From positions 1-7,188 of the forward strand of contig JAFRZS010000258.1 in the NCBI GenBank assembly GCA_017442445.1: a DNA stretch of 7,188 nt, given 5' to 3'. Shown in pieces: positions 1 to 5,640 of this stretch (within the stretch, counting starts at the first letter, position 1; every line of letters starts with the position of its first letter). Source of the stretch: Clostridia bacterium (GTDB lineage Bacteria; Bacillota; Clostridia; Oscillospirales; Acutalibacteraceae). The position numbers and the translations under genes were made by a program. The notes beneath the pieces were generated by a model. It saw only the letters and a list, made by a program, of their open reading frames with translations, did not search any database and was not told the DNA's origin.

Positions 1-1
1 A

Positions 2-406
2 ATTTTAGGACACAAAGGTTCAGGCAAAACAAAAAGACTTATTGCAGAGGTTGAGGCAGCTGTTGAAATGTCAAACGGTAATGTTATCTGCGTAGAAAAG
101 GAAACATTACTTACATACGAAGTAAATTACAGAGCAAGACTCGTAGGAGTTGAGCATTACGGCATCTCAGGTTATGAAGCATTCTACGGTTTCATCAGCG
201 GCATCTGCGCAGGTGACCACGATATCACAGATATCCTTATTGATGCAACATTACGCATCGGCGGAAGAGATTTCAACGAACTCGCAGTATTTTTGAAGAA
301 GCTTTCCGATCTCTCAAAAACAACAGATACAAAGATTACACTTACAGTTTCTGCTGATGCAGATGAACTTCCGAAAGAAATCTTTGATTTTTGTGAGCAA
401 ATCTGA
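2..406 (+). CDS. P-loop ATP-binding protein, 5'-truncated by the window edge
   Basis: An open frame enters from the left edge (first full codon at base 2) and ends at TGA 404-406, giving 134 visible residues. It opens with I-L-G-H-K-G-S-G-K-T, a good Walker A (GxxxxGK[ST]) motif, so the true start is probably only a few codons outside the window. An internal ATG at 68 is not the start, because the frame continues upstream through the P-loop. A hydrophobic stretch ending in acid (DITDILIDATLRIGG, about residues 77-91 of the visible part) could act as Walker B. No membrane segment is seen. It resembles short clostridial ATP-binding proteins, sometimes loosely labelled PilT-like, whose role I do not know. 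The gene sits directly upstream of the yceD promoter and is not obviously part of that operon. P-loop assignment is fairly sure; function is unknown. Confidence 0.75.
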   Translation: MLGHKGSGKTKRLIAEVEAAVEMSNGNVICVEKETLLTYEVNYRARLVGVEHYGISGYEAFYGFISGICAGDHDITDILIDATLRIGGRDFNELAVFLKKLSDLSKTTDTKITLTVSADADELPKEIFDFCEQI

Positions 407-413
407 CAAAAAT
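387..413 (+). other. AT-rich inverted repeat over the stop of the P-loop gene
   Basis: ATTTTTGT (387-394) and ACAAAAAT (406-413) form a perfect 8-base inverted repeat around an 11-base loop that contains the TGA stop. It is AT-rich and no T-run follows it. It is at best a weak terminator or an mRNA 3'-end structure. Confidence 0.3.
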
Positions 414-425
414 TCTTAGAAAAGG

Positions 426-454
426 TTGACAAAGCGATTTGAAAACCTTATAAT
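426..454 (+). promoter_or_regulatory. Consensus sigma-A promoter for yceD-rpmF
   Basis: TTGACA at 426-431, a spacer of exactly 17 bases, and TATAAT at 449-454 match the housekeeping consensus at all twelve positions. Transcription should begin near 461, leaving a leader of about 23 bases before the yceD ATG at 484, with AGAGGTG (473-479) as ribosome binding site. No operator or riboswitch fits in so short a leader, so high, largely unregulated expression is inferred, fitting a ribosomal protein operon. Confidence 0.9.
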
Positions 455-483
455 ACTATCCGTGTGATATTCAGAGGTGTTCT

Positions 484-978
484 ATGATTATTGAGCTTGA
501 ACCTATTTTTAATAATATCGGCGCCGAAAAGACATTCAGTTATGAGATGTCTTTGTCTGACGAAGAGATATACGGTGAAAAGCCTTTTCAGACACCAATC
601 GTCGTTGAGGGTAGTGTAAAAAACAGTACAGGTATTGTAAAGCTTAAAGCAACGGCAGACTTTGTTTTTTACGGTAGCTGCGACAGATGTGCAACGGACT
701 TGCAAAGCAAGATTACCATTCCCGTTGAGCACATTTTAGTAGCAACCCTTAATAATAGTGAAGACGGTAGTTTTATTCTTGTGGAGAATATGCGTCTTGA
801 CCTTGACGAATTAGTCACTGAGGATATATTCCTCGAGCTACCGAGTAAGCAACTGTGTAAAGAGGACTGTAAGGGACTCTGTACATTTTGCGGCCAAAAT
901 CTCAATGAAGGACAATGCAGCTGTAAAAAGCCGATTGATCCCAGGCTTGAAGCTCTGAGCAGATTATTGGACGAATAG
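484..978 (+). CDS. yceD: YceD/DUF177 family protein, partner of L32
   Basis: This 164-residue protein matches the DUF177 (YceD) family, which is usually encoded next to rpmF. In bacteria it has been linked to 23S rRNA accumulation and in plants to 23S rRNA processing; its exact biochemical role is unsettled. Visible family marks are the C-D-R-C motif at residues 66-69 and a cysteine-rich C-terminal segment (C125, C129, C133, C136, C145, C147), including K-E-D-C-K-G-L-C and a closing D-P-R-L-E-A-L. The cysteines suggest metal binding, which is inference. The start is set by AGAGGTG at 473-479, four bases before the ATG. It is the first gene after a consensus promoter and is followed after 43 bases by rpmF. 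Length is normal for the family and the protein should be cytosolic. Confidence 0.93.
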   Translation: MIIELEPIFNNIGAEKTFSYEMSLSDEEIYGEKPFQTPIVVEGSVKNSTGIVKLKATADFVFYGSCDRCATDLQSKITIPVEHILVATLNNSEDGSFILVENMRLDLDELVTEDIFLELPSKQLCKEDCKGLCTFCGQNLNEGQCSCKKPIDPRLEALSRLLDE

Positions 979-1021
979 CTTTAAAAAGTTTAAATTTTTA
1001 ATTTTTTAAGGAGGTGCTGAC

Positions 1022-1204
1022 ATGGCGGTACCGGCAAGAAGAGTATCAAAGGCAAGAAGAGACAGCAGACGCAGCAGCGTTTGGAAGATGCAGCAGGTTG
1101 AGCTTGTTGCTTGTCCACAGTGCGGTGAATTAAAAAGACCGCATAGACTTTGCGTTGAATGTGGATACTACAACGGAAGAAAAGTAGTTTCTACAGAAAA
1201 ATAA
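1022..1204 (+). CDS. rpmF: 50S ribosomal protein L32, zinc-binding type
   Basis: A 60-residue basic protein opening MAVPARRVSKARRDSRRS, the standard L32 N-terminus, followed by a zinc-ribbon C31-P-Q-C34 ... C44-V-E-C47. It is a structural protein of the large ribosomal subunit. Having all four cysteines marks the zinc-binding form; some Firmicutes also carry a cysteine-free paralogue used under zinc limitation, which is not seen here. The start is supported by the strong site AAGGAGGTG (1008-1016), five bases before the ATG. It lies 43 bases after yceD in a two-gene operon. The AT-rich gap contains only the ribosome binding site. A terminator-like structure follows at 1232-1278, and the plsX/fab genes that often follow rpmF in bacteria are absent from the window. 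Confidence 0.97.
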   Translation: MAVPARRVSKARRDSRRSSVWKMQQVELVACPQCGELKRPHRLCVECGYYNGRKVVSTEK

Positions 1205-1278
1205 GACGCAATCCGTCTTAAAACAAAAAAAGCAGAGGTAGAGGGAATGCAGCAACTTGTGTTCATCTCTGCCTTTTT
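1202..1278 (+). terminator. Terminator-like structure closing yceD-rpmF
   Basis: Two hairpins follow rpmF. The first (TAAGACG 1202-1208, loop CAATC, CGTCTTA 1214-1220) includes the stop codon and has no T-run after it. The second pairs GCAGAGGT (1232-1239) with ATCTCTGC (1265-1272), one G-U pair. Inside that loop, 1245-1252 pairs with 1257-1264 (several G-U pairs) to give a long stacked stem with a 5-base bulge (1240-1244). It is followed by CTTTTTGC (T-run 1274-1278) and preceded by an A-run, so it could terminate in both directions. The long arm and modest T-run make it less classic than a short GC hairpin. Confidence 0.7.
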
Positions 1279-1324
1279 GCATTTTATTGTTGGCTAAAAT
1301 TGCCCATAGCACCATTTTTCGTTC

Positions 1325-1350
1325 GGCGATGTTTCTTACATACTATCGCC
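1325..1350. repeat. Hairpin of repeat unit A
   Basis: GGCGAT (1325-1330) pairs with ATCGCC (1345-1350) around a 14-base loop containing GTTTCTTACAT. Confidence 0.7.
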
Positions 1351-1397
1351 TTGCTCAAAACGGCACTCTGAACAATTTTATCGCAACAATATAATAA

Positions 1398-1425
1398 GGT
1401 TGCTGAGTATCTTATATGTAGCACC
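1398..1425. repeat. Hairpin of repeat unit B
   Basis: GGT (1398-1400) pairs with ACC (1423-1425) and GCT (1402-1404) with AGC (1420-1422), with one bulged T at 1401. The loop keeps GTATCTTATAT although the stem shares no sequence with units A, C or D. Confidence 0.55.
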
Positions 1426-1504
1426 TTCACTCAAAACAGCACTACGAAAAAATTCATCTCAATAAGTTTAAAGGTTAGCTAAATTGCCCATAGCACAATT
1501 TTTC

Positions 1505-1538
1505 GCGAGAGGCAGTATCTTATATACGGCACTCTCGC
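1505..1538. repeat. Hairpin of repeat unit C
   Basis: GCGAGAG (1505-1511) pairs perfectly with CTCTCGC (1532-1538). Inside, GTAT (1515-1518) can pair with ATAC (1524-1527). The loop region keeps GTATCTTATAT. Confidence 0.7.
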
Positions 1539-1616
1539 TTCAAAACCGCACTACAACCGATTTTAGCACAACAAAATTTGAAGATTGTTTAATTGCCATA
1601 GCACCATTTTTCGTTC

Positions 1617-1642
1617 GGCGATGTATCTTACATGCTATCGCC
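1617..1642. repeat. Hairpin of repeat unit D
   Basis: GGCGAT (1617-1622) pairs with ATCGCC (1637-1642). The loop contains GTATCTTACAT. It differs from unit A only inside the loop. Confidence 0.7.
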
Positions 1643-1722
1643 TCGCTCAAAACGGCACTCTGAACAATTTTATCTCAACAAAATATGGGTTTACTTAAAA
1701 ATGGCACTGCGGAAAATTCATA

Positions 1723-1743
1723 ACACAGTGGACAGAACTGTGT
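1723..1743. repeat. Perfect inverted repeat upstream of fic
   Basis: ACACAGT (1723-1729) and ACTGTGT (1737-1743) flank the 7-base loop GGACAGA. The right half (ACAGAAC core) is weakly similar, in inverted orientation, to the sequence just after fic at 2815-2833. It may be an insertion boundary; no T-run follows, so it is not a terminator. Confidence 0.45.
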
Positions 1744-1773
1744 GAGCTTAAATCAGAATAGTAATGAAAAATA

Positions 1774-1806
1774 AATCGTTCCTGATTTTTAGAATTGGGA
1801 ATGATT
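1774..1806. promoter_or_regulatory. Operator-like inverted repeat upstream of the fic promoter
   Basis: AATCGTTCC (1774-1782) and GGAATGATT (1798-1806) are inverted repeats matching at 8 of 9 positions. The left half continues as GTTCCTGATTT, which recurs as GTTCCTAATTT (1841-1851) inside the promoter spacer, and TCCTAATT (1843-1850) recurs inverted as AATTAGGA (1884-1891) at the ribosome binding site. Repeated half-sites around a promoter suggest repressor binding. The HTH domain of the Fic protein itself is a candidate binder, by inference only. Confidence 0.4.
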
Positions 1807-1832
1807 TGATTTGTTTTACAGACAAAAAACTG

Positions 1833-1861
1833 TTGATATTGTTCCTAATTTGTGCTATGAT
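1833..1861 (+). promoter_or_regulatory. Predicted promoter of the fic gene
   Basis: TTGATA (1833-1838), a 17-base spacer, and TATGAT (1856-1861) preceded by TG one base upstream (extended -10) make a good housekeeping promoter. It would start transcription near 1868, with TAGGAGG (1887-1893) eight bases before the ATG at 1902. Repeated TTCCTRATT elements overlap the spacer, so regulation is likely. Confidence 0.7.
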
Positions 1862-1901
1862 ATATTTGTGTGATTTCGACTTCAATTAGGAGGCAACTCT
1901 G

Positions 1902-2804
1902 ATGAACTATATTAAGGTATCCAAAGCCGCAGAAAAGTGGGGGATTTCCGCCCGCCGTGTACGATTGCTTTGTGCAAACGGCAAAATCGAGGGTGTAACT
2001 CGCAAAGGAAATCTTTATATGATTCCCGAAAATGCCGCAAAACCTGCTGACGGCAGATTGTCAAAAGTGAATATCTTTGATGAAATAGAACGAAAGAAAA
2101 AGCAACTTGATACAATGCGTCCTTTGACGCAAGGAGAGTTGAATCGTCTGCGTCAGGAATTTATGGTGGAGTTCACCTATAATTCTAATGCGATTGAAGG
2201 AAGTACACTTACACTCCAAGAAACCGCAATGGTGCTTGAGGGGGTAACGATAGATCAGAAACCGCTAAAAGACCATCTTGAAGCTGTCGGACATCGTGAT
2301 GCGTTTTTTTATGTTGCAGATGTTGCCAAAAAAAATGTACCTTTAAACGATTCAACTATAAAAGCTATTCACTCGCTTGTTTTGATGCATCAGCCTGAGG
2401 ATAAAGGAGTGTATCGTCGTATTCCGGTGCGTATAATGGGTGCTTTTACCGAGCCTGTACAGCCTTATCTGATTGAGTCGAAAATGAACGAACTTCTTGA
2501 GATAAATGAAGAACGCAAGGAAACAATGAATGTAATCAAGCGAATTGCGTTGTTTCATCTTGAATTTGAGGGTATTCATCCGTTTGTTGACGGCAACGGC
2601 AGAACGGGACGCCTGATAATGAATCTTGAACTTATCAGAAACGGTTATCCTGCAATCAATGTTAAGTTTACCGACCGTAAGCGTTACTATAACGCGTTTG
2701 ATTCATTCTACCGAGATAACGATCCAAAACCGATGATTAACCTCGTTGCCGAATATGTCAACGAGCGATATGATGAATATTTCAGAATTTTGAGTAATGT
2801 TTAA
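1902..2804 (+). CDS. HTH-Fic protein, probable class II AMP-transferase
   Basis: A 300-residue protein with an N-terminal helix-turn-helix of excisionase/MerR-like type (about 3-45, with VSKAAEKWGIS and ending LYMIP) and a Fic domain. The catalytic motif H226-P-F-V-D-G-N-G-R-T-G-R237 is intact. Fic enzymes with this motif typically transfer AMP from ATP to a hydroxyl of a target protein. S95-N-A-I-E99-G100 fits the (S/T)xxxE(G/N) inhibitory motif; being N-terminal to the Fic core it makes this class II, self-inhibited, which fits the lack of a separate antitoxin gene. The target is unknown. The gene has its own promoter and a strong TAGGAGG. It lies alone between repeat-rich spacers and uses CGN for 19 of 23 arginines, against 8 of 27 in der, so recent acquisition is likely. 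The HTH may give autoregulation (inference). Confidence 0.92.
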   Translation: MNYIKVSKAAEKWGISARRVRLLCANGKIEGVTRKGNLYMIPENAAKPADGRLSKVNIFDEIERKKKQLDTMRPLTQGELNRLRQEFMVEFTYNSNAIEGSTLTLQETAMVLEGVTIDQKPLKDHLEAVGHRDAFFYVADVAKKNVPLNDSTIKAIHSLVLMHQPEDKGVYRRIPVRIMGAFTEPVQPYLIESKMNELLEINEERKETMNVIKRIALFHLEFEGIHPFVDGNGRTGRLIMNLELIRNGYPAINVKFTDRKRYYNAFDSFYRDNDPKPMINLVAEYVNERYDEYFRILSNV

Positions 2805-2814
2805 GAGTGCCGGA

Positions 2815-2833
2815 GGGACGGTTCTGTTGACAC
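2815..2833. repeat. Dispersed-repeat-like sequence after fic
   Basis: GGGACGGTTCTGTTGACAC begins 10 bases after the fic stop. From memory, GGGACGGTTCT-type sequences recur between genes in Clostridia, near IS200-like or REP-associated transposase genes, but no transposase is present here. It is partly an inverted match to 1730-1743 (shared ACAGAAC core). It includes a TTGACA (2827-2832), but I see no -10 at a proper distance. Confidence 0.4.
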
Positions 2834-2890
2834 AATTTAAATTTATAAAACACTAAAGACATTATGGCGTATTAAGTAAAGATAAATTTT

Positions 2891-2928
2891 CGTGCCACAA
2901 AGGTTCATTTTAGAACAAAAGTGGGACG
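2891..2928. repeat. Interrupted inverted repeat in the fic-radical SAM spacer
   Basis: CGTGCCAC (2891-2898) and GTGGGACG (2921-2928) are inverted at 7 of 8 positions. An inner pair GTTC (2903-2906) and GAAC (2913-2916) gives a two-part hairpin. No T-run follows. It may be the end of a degraded mobile element. The rest of the 2805-2990 spacer holds no gene and no convincing promoter. Confidence 0.4.
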
Positions 2929-2932
2929 ATTC

Positions 2933-2980
2933 AAAAAGGTGAGGGCGAAGCCCTCCCGATATTTTGCATTTTGCATTTTT
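2933..2980 (-). repeat. Palindromic repeat element, copy 1 (inverted relative to copy 2)
   Basis: A GC-rich hairpin GAGGGC (2941-2946), GAA, GCCCTC (2950-2955), then a TGCATTTTGCATTTTT tail. Its reverse complement matches 6759-6806 at 43 of 48 positions, with 26 identical bases in a row (2938-2963). Read on the minus strand the hairpin is followed by a short T-run, but no minus-strand gene needs a terminator here, so a dispersed repeat is more likely. The tail runs right up to the ribosome binding site of the next gene. Confidence 0.8.
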
Positions 2981-2985
2981 AGAGG
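2981..2985 (+). promoter_or_regulatory. Ribosome binding site fixing the DUF512 start
   Basis: AGAGG lies five bases before ATG 2991. The frame is open upstream with a possible TTG at 2964, but that lies inside the repeat tail and lacks a ribosome binding site, so 2991 is preferred. Confidence 0.75.
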
Positions 2986-2990
2986 TATTT

Positions 2991-4295
2991 ATGTCAGTAA
3001 AAGTTTATTCCGTAGATAAAGGTTCTATTGCGGAGAAAAAAGGATTTAAAAGCGGAGATATAATTTTGAAAATAAACGGTAATGAAATCAATGATGTTCT
3101 TGATTACCGTTTTTATATCAATGACAAAAAACTTGTGATTGATATAAAGAGAGAAAAATCTCTGAAAAACAAAATAAGAATCCGTAAGGAAGAGGACGAG
3201 GATCTCGGTCTTAATTTTGAAACATACCTTATGGACAAGCAAAGGCATTGTAAGAATAAGTGTATGTTTTGCTTTATTGATCAGTTGCCTCGCGGTATGA
3301 GAGAGAGTCTTTATTTCAAGGATGACGATTCAAGACTTTCGTTTTTATTCGGCAACTACATCACACTTACAAACTTGAATCAACATGATGTTGACAGAAT
3401 TATAAAAATGCATATCAGTCCCGTAAATGTGTCAGTTCACACGATGAACCCTGAATTGAGAGTTAAAATGATGGGCAATCCTTTTGCAGGTGAGTCCTTA
3501 AAATATCTCAAACAGTTTGCAGATGCGGGAATAAAAATAAATACTCAGCTTGTGCTGTGTCCGGGGGTCAATGACGGTGATGAACTCGACTTCTCTTTAT
3601 CGGAGTTAGCAAAGCTTTATCCCGCAGTGCAAAGTATTGCGGCGGTGCCTGTCGGACTTACGGACCATAGAGAAGGTCTTTGTGAGATAAATTCTTATAA
3701 TAAATCTACCGCAAATGACGTATTATCAAGAATAAGTGTTTTCAATTCACATTTTATGTGGTATAATAAAGAGATAATTGCTTATGCTGCCGATGAGTTT
3801 TATCTCATGGCGGAAAAAGAAATACCCGATGCTGATTTCTACGGCGAATTTTTGCAGTTAGAAAACGGTGTCGGTATGTGGGCGTTATTGAAAAGTGAGT
3901 TTGAAGATGAGCTTCAGAATGTTGAAAACCGTACGCTTAAAAGAACAATAACAACGGTTACGGGTGAGGCAGCATATCCCCTGATATCGTCACTTGCAAA
4001 ACAGCTTGAAGAAAAAGTTGACGGTCTTCAAATTAATGTTTATAAAATTATTAACAAAACTTTCGGAGAAAAAATAACCGTAGCAGGACTTATCTGCGGT
4101 AAAGATATTGCAAAGCAGTTATCCGGCAAAGAGTTAGGCTCAGAGATTCTGATACCGTCTGTGTCATTAAGACATGAAGGAGATATATTCCTTGATGATG
4201 TATCAGTTGACGAGCTGTCAGATAAGCTTGGAGTAAATATAAAAGTGATACCCAATGACGGTTGTGAGCTTTTATATGCGTTCCTCGGAGAGTAA
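2991..4295 (+). CDS. PDZ-radical SAM-DUF512 protein
   Basis: A 434-residue protein with three parts: an N-terminal PDZ-like segment (about 1-65, with GSIAEKKGFKSGDIILKING), a radical-SAM-like core with C87-K-N-K-C91-M-F-C94, the CxxxCxxC ligands for a 4Fe-4S cluster, and a C-terminal DUF512 region ending near L-I-P-S-V-S-L-R-H-E-G and a final D-G-C. The family is widespread in Clostridia and is commonly encoded next to der, as here. Annotated names such as putative Fe-S oxidoreductase are generic, since the reaction and substrate are unknown. No signal peptide or membrane segment is seen, so it should be cytosolic. Length is typical. der begins 16 bases downstream, probably in the same transcript. 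The linkage to der suggests a role near ribosome assembly or translation, which is inference. Confidence 0.92.
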   Translation: MSVKVYSVDKGSIAEKKGFKSGDIILKINGNEINDVLDYRFYINDKKLVIDIKREKSLKNKIRIRKEEDEDLGLNFETYLMDKQRHCKNKCMFCFIDQLPRGMRESLYFKDDDSRLSFLFGNYITLTNLNQHDVDRIIKMHISPVNVSVHTMNPELRVKMMGNPFAGESLKYLKQFADAGIKINTQLVLCPGVNDGDELDFSLSELAKLYPAVQSIAAVPVGLTDHREGLCEINSYNKSTANDVLSRISVFNSHFMWYNKEIIAYAADEFYLMAEKEIPDADFYGEFLQLENGVGMWALLKSEFEDELQNVENRTLKRTITTVTGEAAYPLISSLAKQLEEKVDGLQINVYKIINKTFGEKITVAGLICGKDIAKQLSGKELGSEILIPSVSLRHEGDIFLDDVSVDELSDKLGVNIKVIPNDGCELLYAFLGE

Positions 4296-4296
4296 G

Positions 4297-4302
4297 AAAG
4301 GA
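4297..4302 (+). promoter_or_regulatory. Ribosome binding site fixing the der start
   Basis: AAAGGA lies nine bases before ATG 4312. The frame is open upstream into the DUF512 gene, but MARPVVAIVGRPNVGKS is the standard Der N-terminus, so 4312 is chosen. Confidence 0.8.
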
Positions 4303-4311
4303 CTGAAAGAA

Positions 4312-5640
4312 ATGGCACGACCTGTTGTAGCGATAGTCGGCAGACCGAATGTCGGAAAATCTACATTATTCAACAAACTGACCGGTCGCAGATTATCAAT
4401 AGTAGATGATACCCCCGGTGTTACAAGAGACAGAATATACGGAGACTGTGAGTGGCTCGGTCACAAGTTTTTACTTGTTGATACGGGCGGTATTGAGCCG
4501 TTCAGCAACGATAAGATATTGGCACAGATGCGCGTTCAGGCAAACGTTGCGATTGAAAGTGCCGATGTTATTGTACTTGTAACAGATATCAGAACAGGTG
4601 TGGTGGCAACAGACCATGAGGTTGCTACAATGCTTTTAAAAAGCGGCAAACCGATTATTCTTTGTGTAAACAAGTGCGATACAGTCGGTGAAATGCCGAT
4701 GGAATTTTATGAGTTCTACAACTTAGGTTTAGGTGAGCCCATCGCAGTTTCATCTGTTCACGGTCACGGCACAGGTGATTTGCTTGATGCAGTACTTGAA
4801 AAGGTACAGTCTGTCACAGACTATGAAGTTGAAGAAGACGAAGATGTTATCAAGGTTGCAGTTATTGGTAAACCCAATGCAGGTAAATCTTCACTTGTAA
4901 ACAAAATCGCGGGTGAGGAAAGAATGATTGTTTCCGACATAGCGGGAACTACCAGAGATGCAACGGATACTCTCATAGAAAACGATTACGGAAAATTTGT
5001 ATTCATTGATACAGCAGGTATCAGAAGAAAAAGCCGTATTGAAGACAATATTGAAAAATACAGTGTTATCAGAGCAAAACTTGCGGTTGACAGAGCAACT
5101 GTCTGTGTCATCATGATTGACGCAACAGAAGGCTTTACAGAGCAGGATTCAAAGGTTGCAGGTATCGCACTTGAAGAAGGCAAGGCTTGTATAATTGCCG
5201 TTAATAAGTGGGACTTGGTTGAAAAAGACGGAAAGACAATGGATAAATTCCGCAAGGATCTCATGAAGGATTTTGCTTTCATGTCCTATGCACCGATAAT
5301 CTTTATTTCCGCAAAAACAGGTCAGAGAATTGACAGACTTTTTGAGCTTATAAAATTTGTTGATTCACAGAATGCTATGCGTATTTCAACAGGTAAATTG
5401 AATGATCTTCTTGCTGATGCGGTTGCAAGAGTACAACCTCCGACGGACAAAGGTAAGAGATTAAAGATTTATTATATGACTCAGGCATCAACACGTCCGC
5501 CGACGTTTGTCTGCTTTGTAAATAACAAGGATTTATTCCATTACAGTTATCAGAGATATATTGATAATCAGATAAGAGAAGTTTTCGGACTTGAAGGAAC
5601 ACCGACCAGAATGGTGATTCGTGAAAGGGATAAAAAATGA
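4312..5640 (+). CDS. der: Ribosome biogenesis GTPase Der (EngA)
   Basis: A 442-residue tandem GTPase needed for 50S subunit maturation. Domain 1 has the P-loop G10-R-P-N-V-G-K-S17, D-T-G-G as G3 and N-K-C-D (120-123) as G4. Domain 2 has G186-K-P-N-A-G-K-S193, D-T-A-G as G3 and N-K-W-D (298-301). An acidic linker (VEEDEDV) separates the domains, and a C-terminal KH-like domain follows (about 355-442, with K-I-Y-Y-M-T-Q-A and R-P-P-T-F-V). All nucleotide-binding motifs look intact and length is normal. It starts 16 bases after the DUF512 gene, and its TGA overlaps the ruvC ATG as ATGA, so translation is probably coupled. Arginine codons are mainly AGA (18 of 27), taken here as the host pattern. 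Confidence 0.98.
   Translation: MARPVVAIVGRPNVGKSTLFNKLTGRRLSIVDDTPGVTRDRIYGDCEWLGHKFLLVDTGGIEPFSNDKILAQMRVQANVAIESADVIVLVTDIRTGVVATDHEVATMLLKSGKPIILCVNKCDTVGEMPMEFYEFYNLGLGEPIAVSSVHGHGTGDLLDAVLEKVQSVTDYEVEEDEDVIKVAVIGKPNAGKSSLVNKIAGEERMIVSDIAGTTRDATDTLIENDYGKFVFIDTAGIRRKSRIEDNIEKYSVIRAKLAVDRATVCVIMIDATEGFTEQDSKVAGIALEEGKACIIAVNKWDLVEKDGKTMDKFRKDLMKDFAFMSYAPIIFISAKTGQRIDRLFELIKFVDSQNAMRISTGKLNDLLADAVARVQPPTDKGKRLKIYYMTQASTRPPTFVCFVNNKDLFHYSYQRYIDNQIREVFGLEGTPTRMVIRERDKK

Larger units (their letters stand above)
1291..1727. repeat. Array of five degenerate hairpin-bearing repeats
   Basis: The 697 bases between rpmF and fic hold no credible gene. Most of it is a head-to-tail array of related units: A (1291-1389), B (about 1398-1465, shortened), C (1473-1576), D (1591-1684) and E (1696-1727, only the tail). 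A full unit reads GCTAAATTGCCCATAGCACC, then ATTTTTCG, a hairpin with loop GTATCTTAYAT, CTCAAAACGGCACT, and ATTTTATCTCAACAA. A (1301-1389) and D (1594-1681) match at 84 of 89 aligned positions, while B and C have diverged. In C the stem is replaced by a different but still fully paired sequence. Coding strand, if any, is unknown; it could be a non-autonomous mobile repeat or a structured RNA. Confidence 0.8.

Noticed and set aside
1130..1315. Minus-strand open frame of 61 codons starting MVLWAILANN
   Set aside because: It runs antisense through the end of rpmF and the terminator, and its start lies inside repeat unit A with no good ribosome binding site. It is a by-product of the repeat.
1291..1727. 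CRISPR array
   Set aside because: Units are about 95 bases, degenerate and directly adjoining, with no short constant repeat alternating with unique spacers and no cas genes nearby.
1701..1745. Small open frame from ATG 1701 as a possible antitoxin for Fic
   Set aside because: It encodes only 14 residues, lies inside the repeat tail and inverted repeat, and has no ribosome binding site. The Fic protein carries its own inhibitory motif, so a separate antitoxin is not required.
2827..2855. TTGACA after fic as a promoter for the DUF512-der operon
   Set aside because: The nearest TATAAA lies only 11 bases downstream, and nothing resembling a -10 occurs at 16-18 bases.
2964..2990. Upstream TTG start for the radical-SAM protein
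   Set aside because: The added residues come from the repeat tail and lack a ribosome binding site, while ATG 2991 has AGAGG at the right distance and starts the PDZ-like domain.
4255..4311. Upstream start for Der within the DUF512 gene
   Set aside because: It would add 19 residues not expected in Der and overlap the preceding gene; ATG 4312 gives the standard N-terminus.
4986..5282. Minus-strand open frame of 98 codons inside der
   Set aside because: It is antisense to a well-supported GTPase domain and has no recognisable domain or ribosome binding site.
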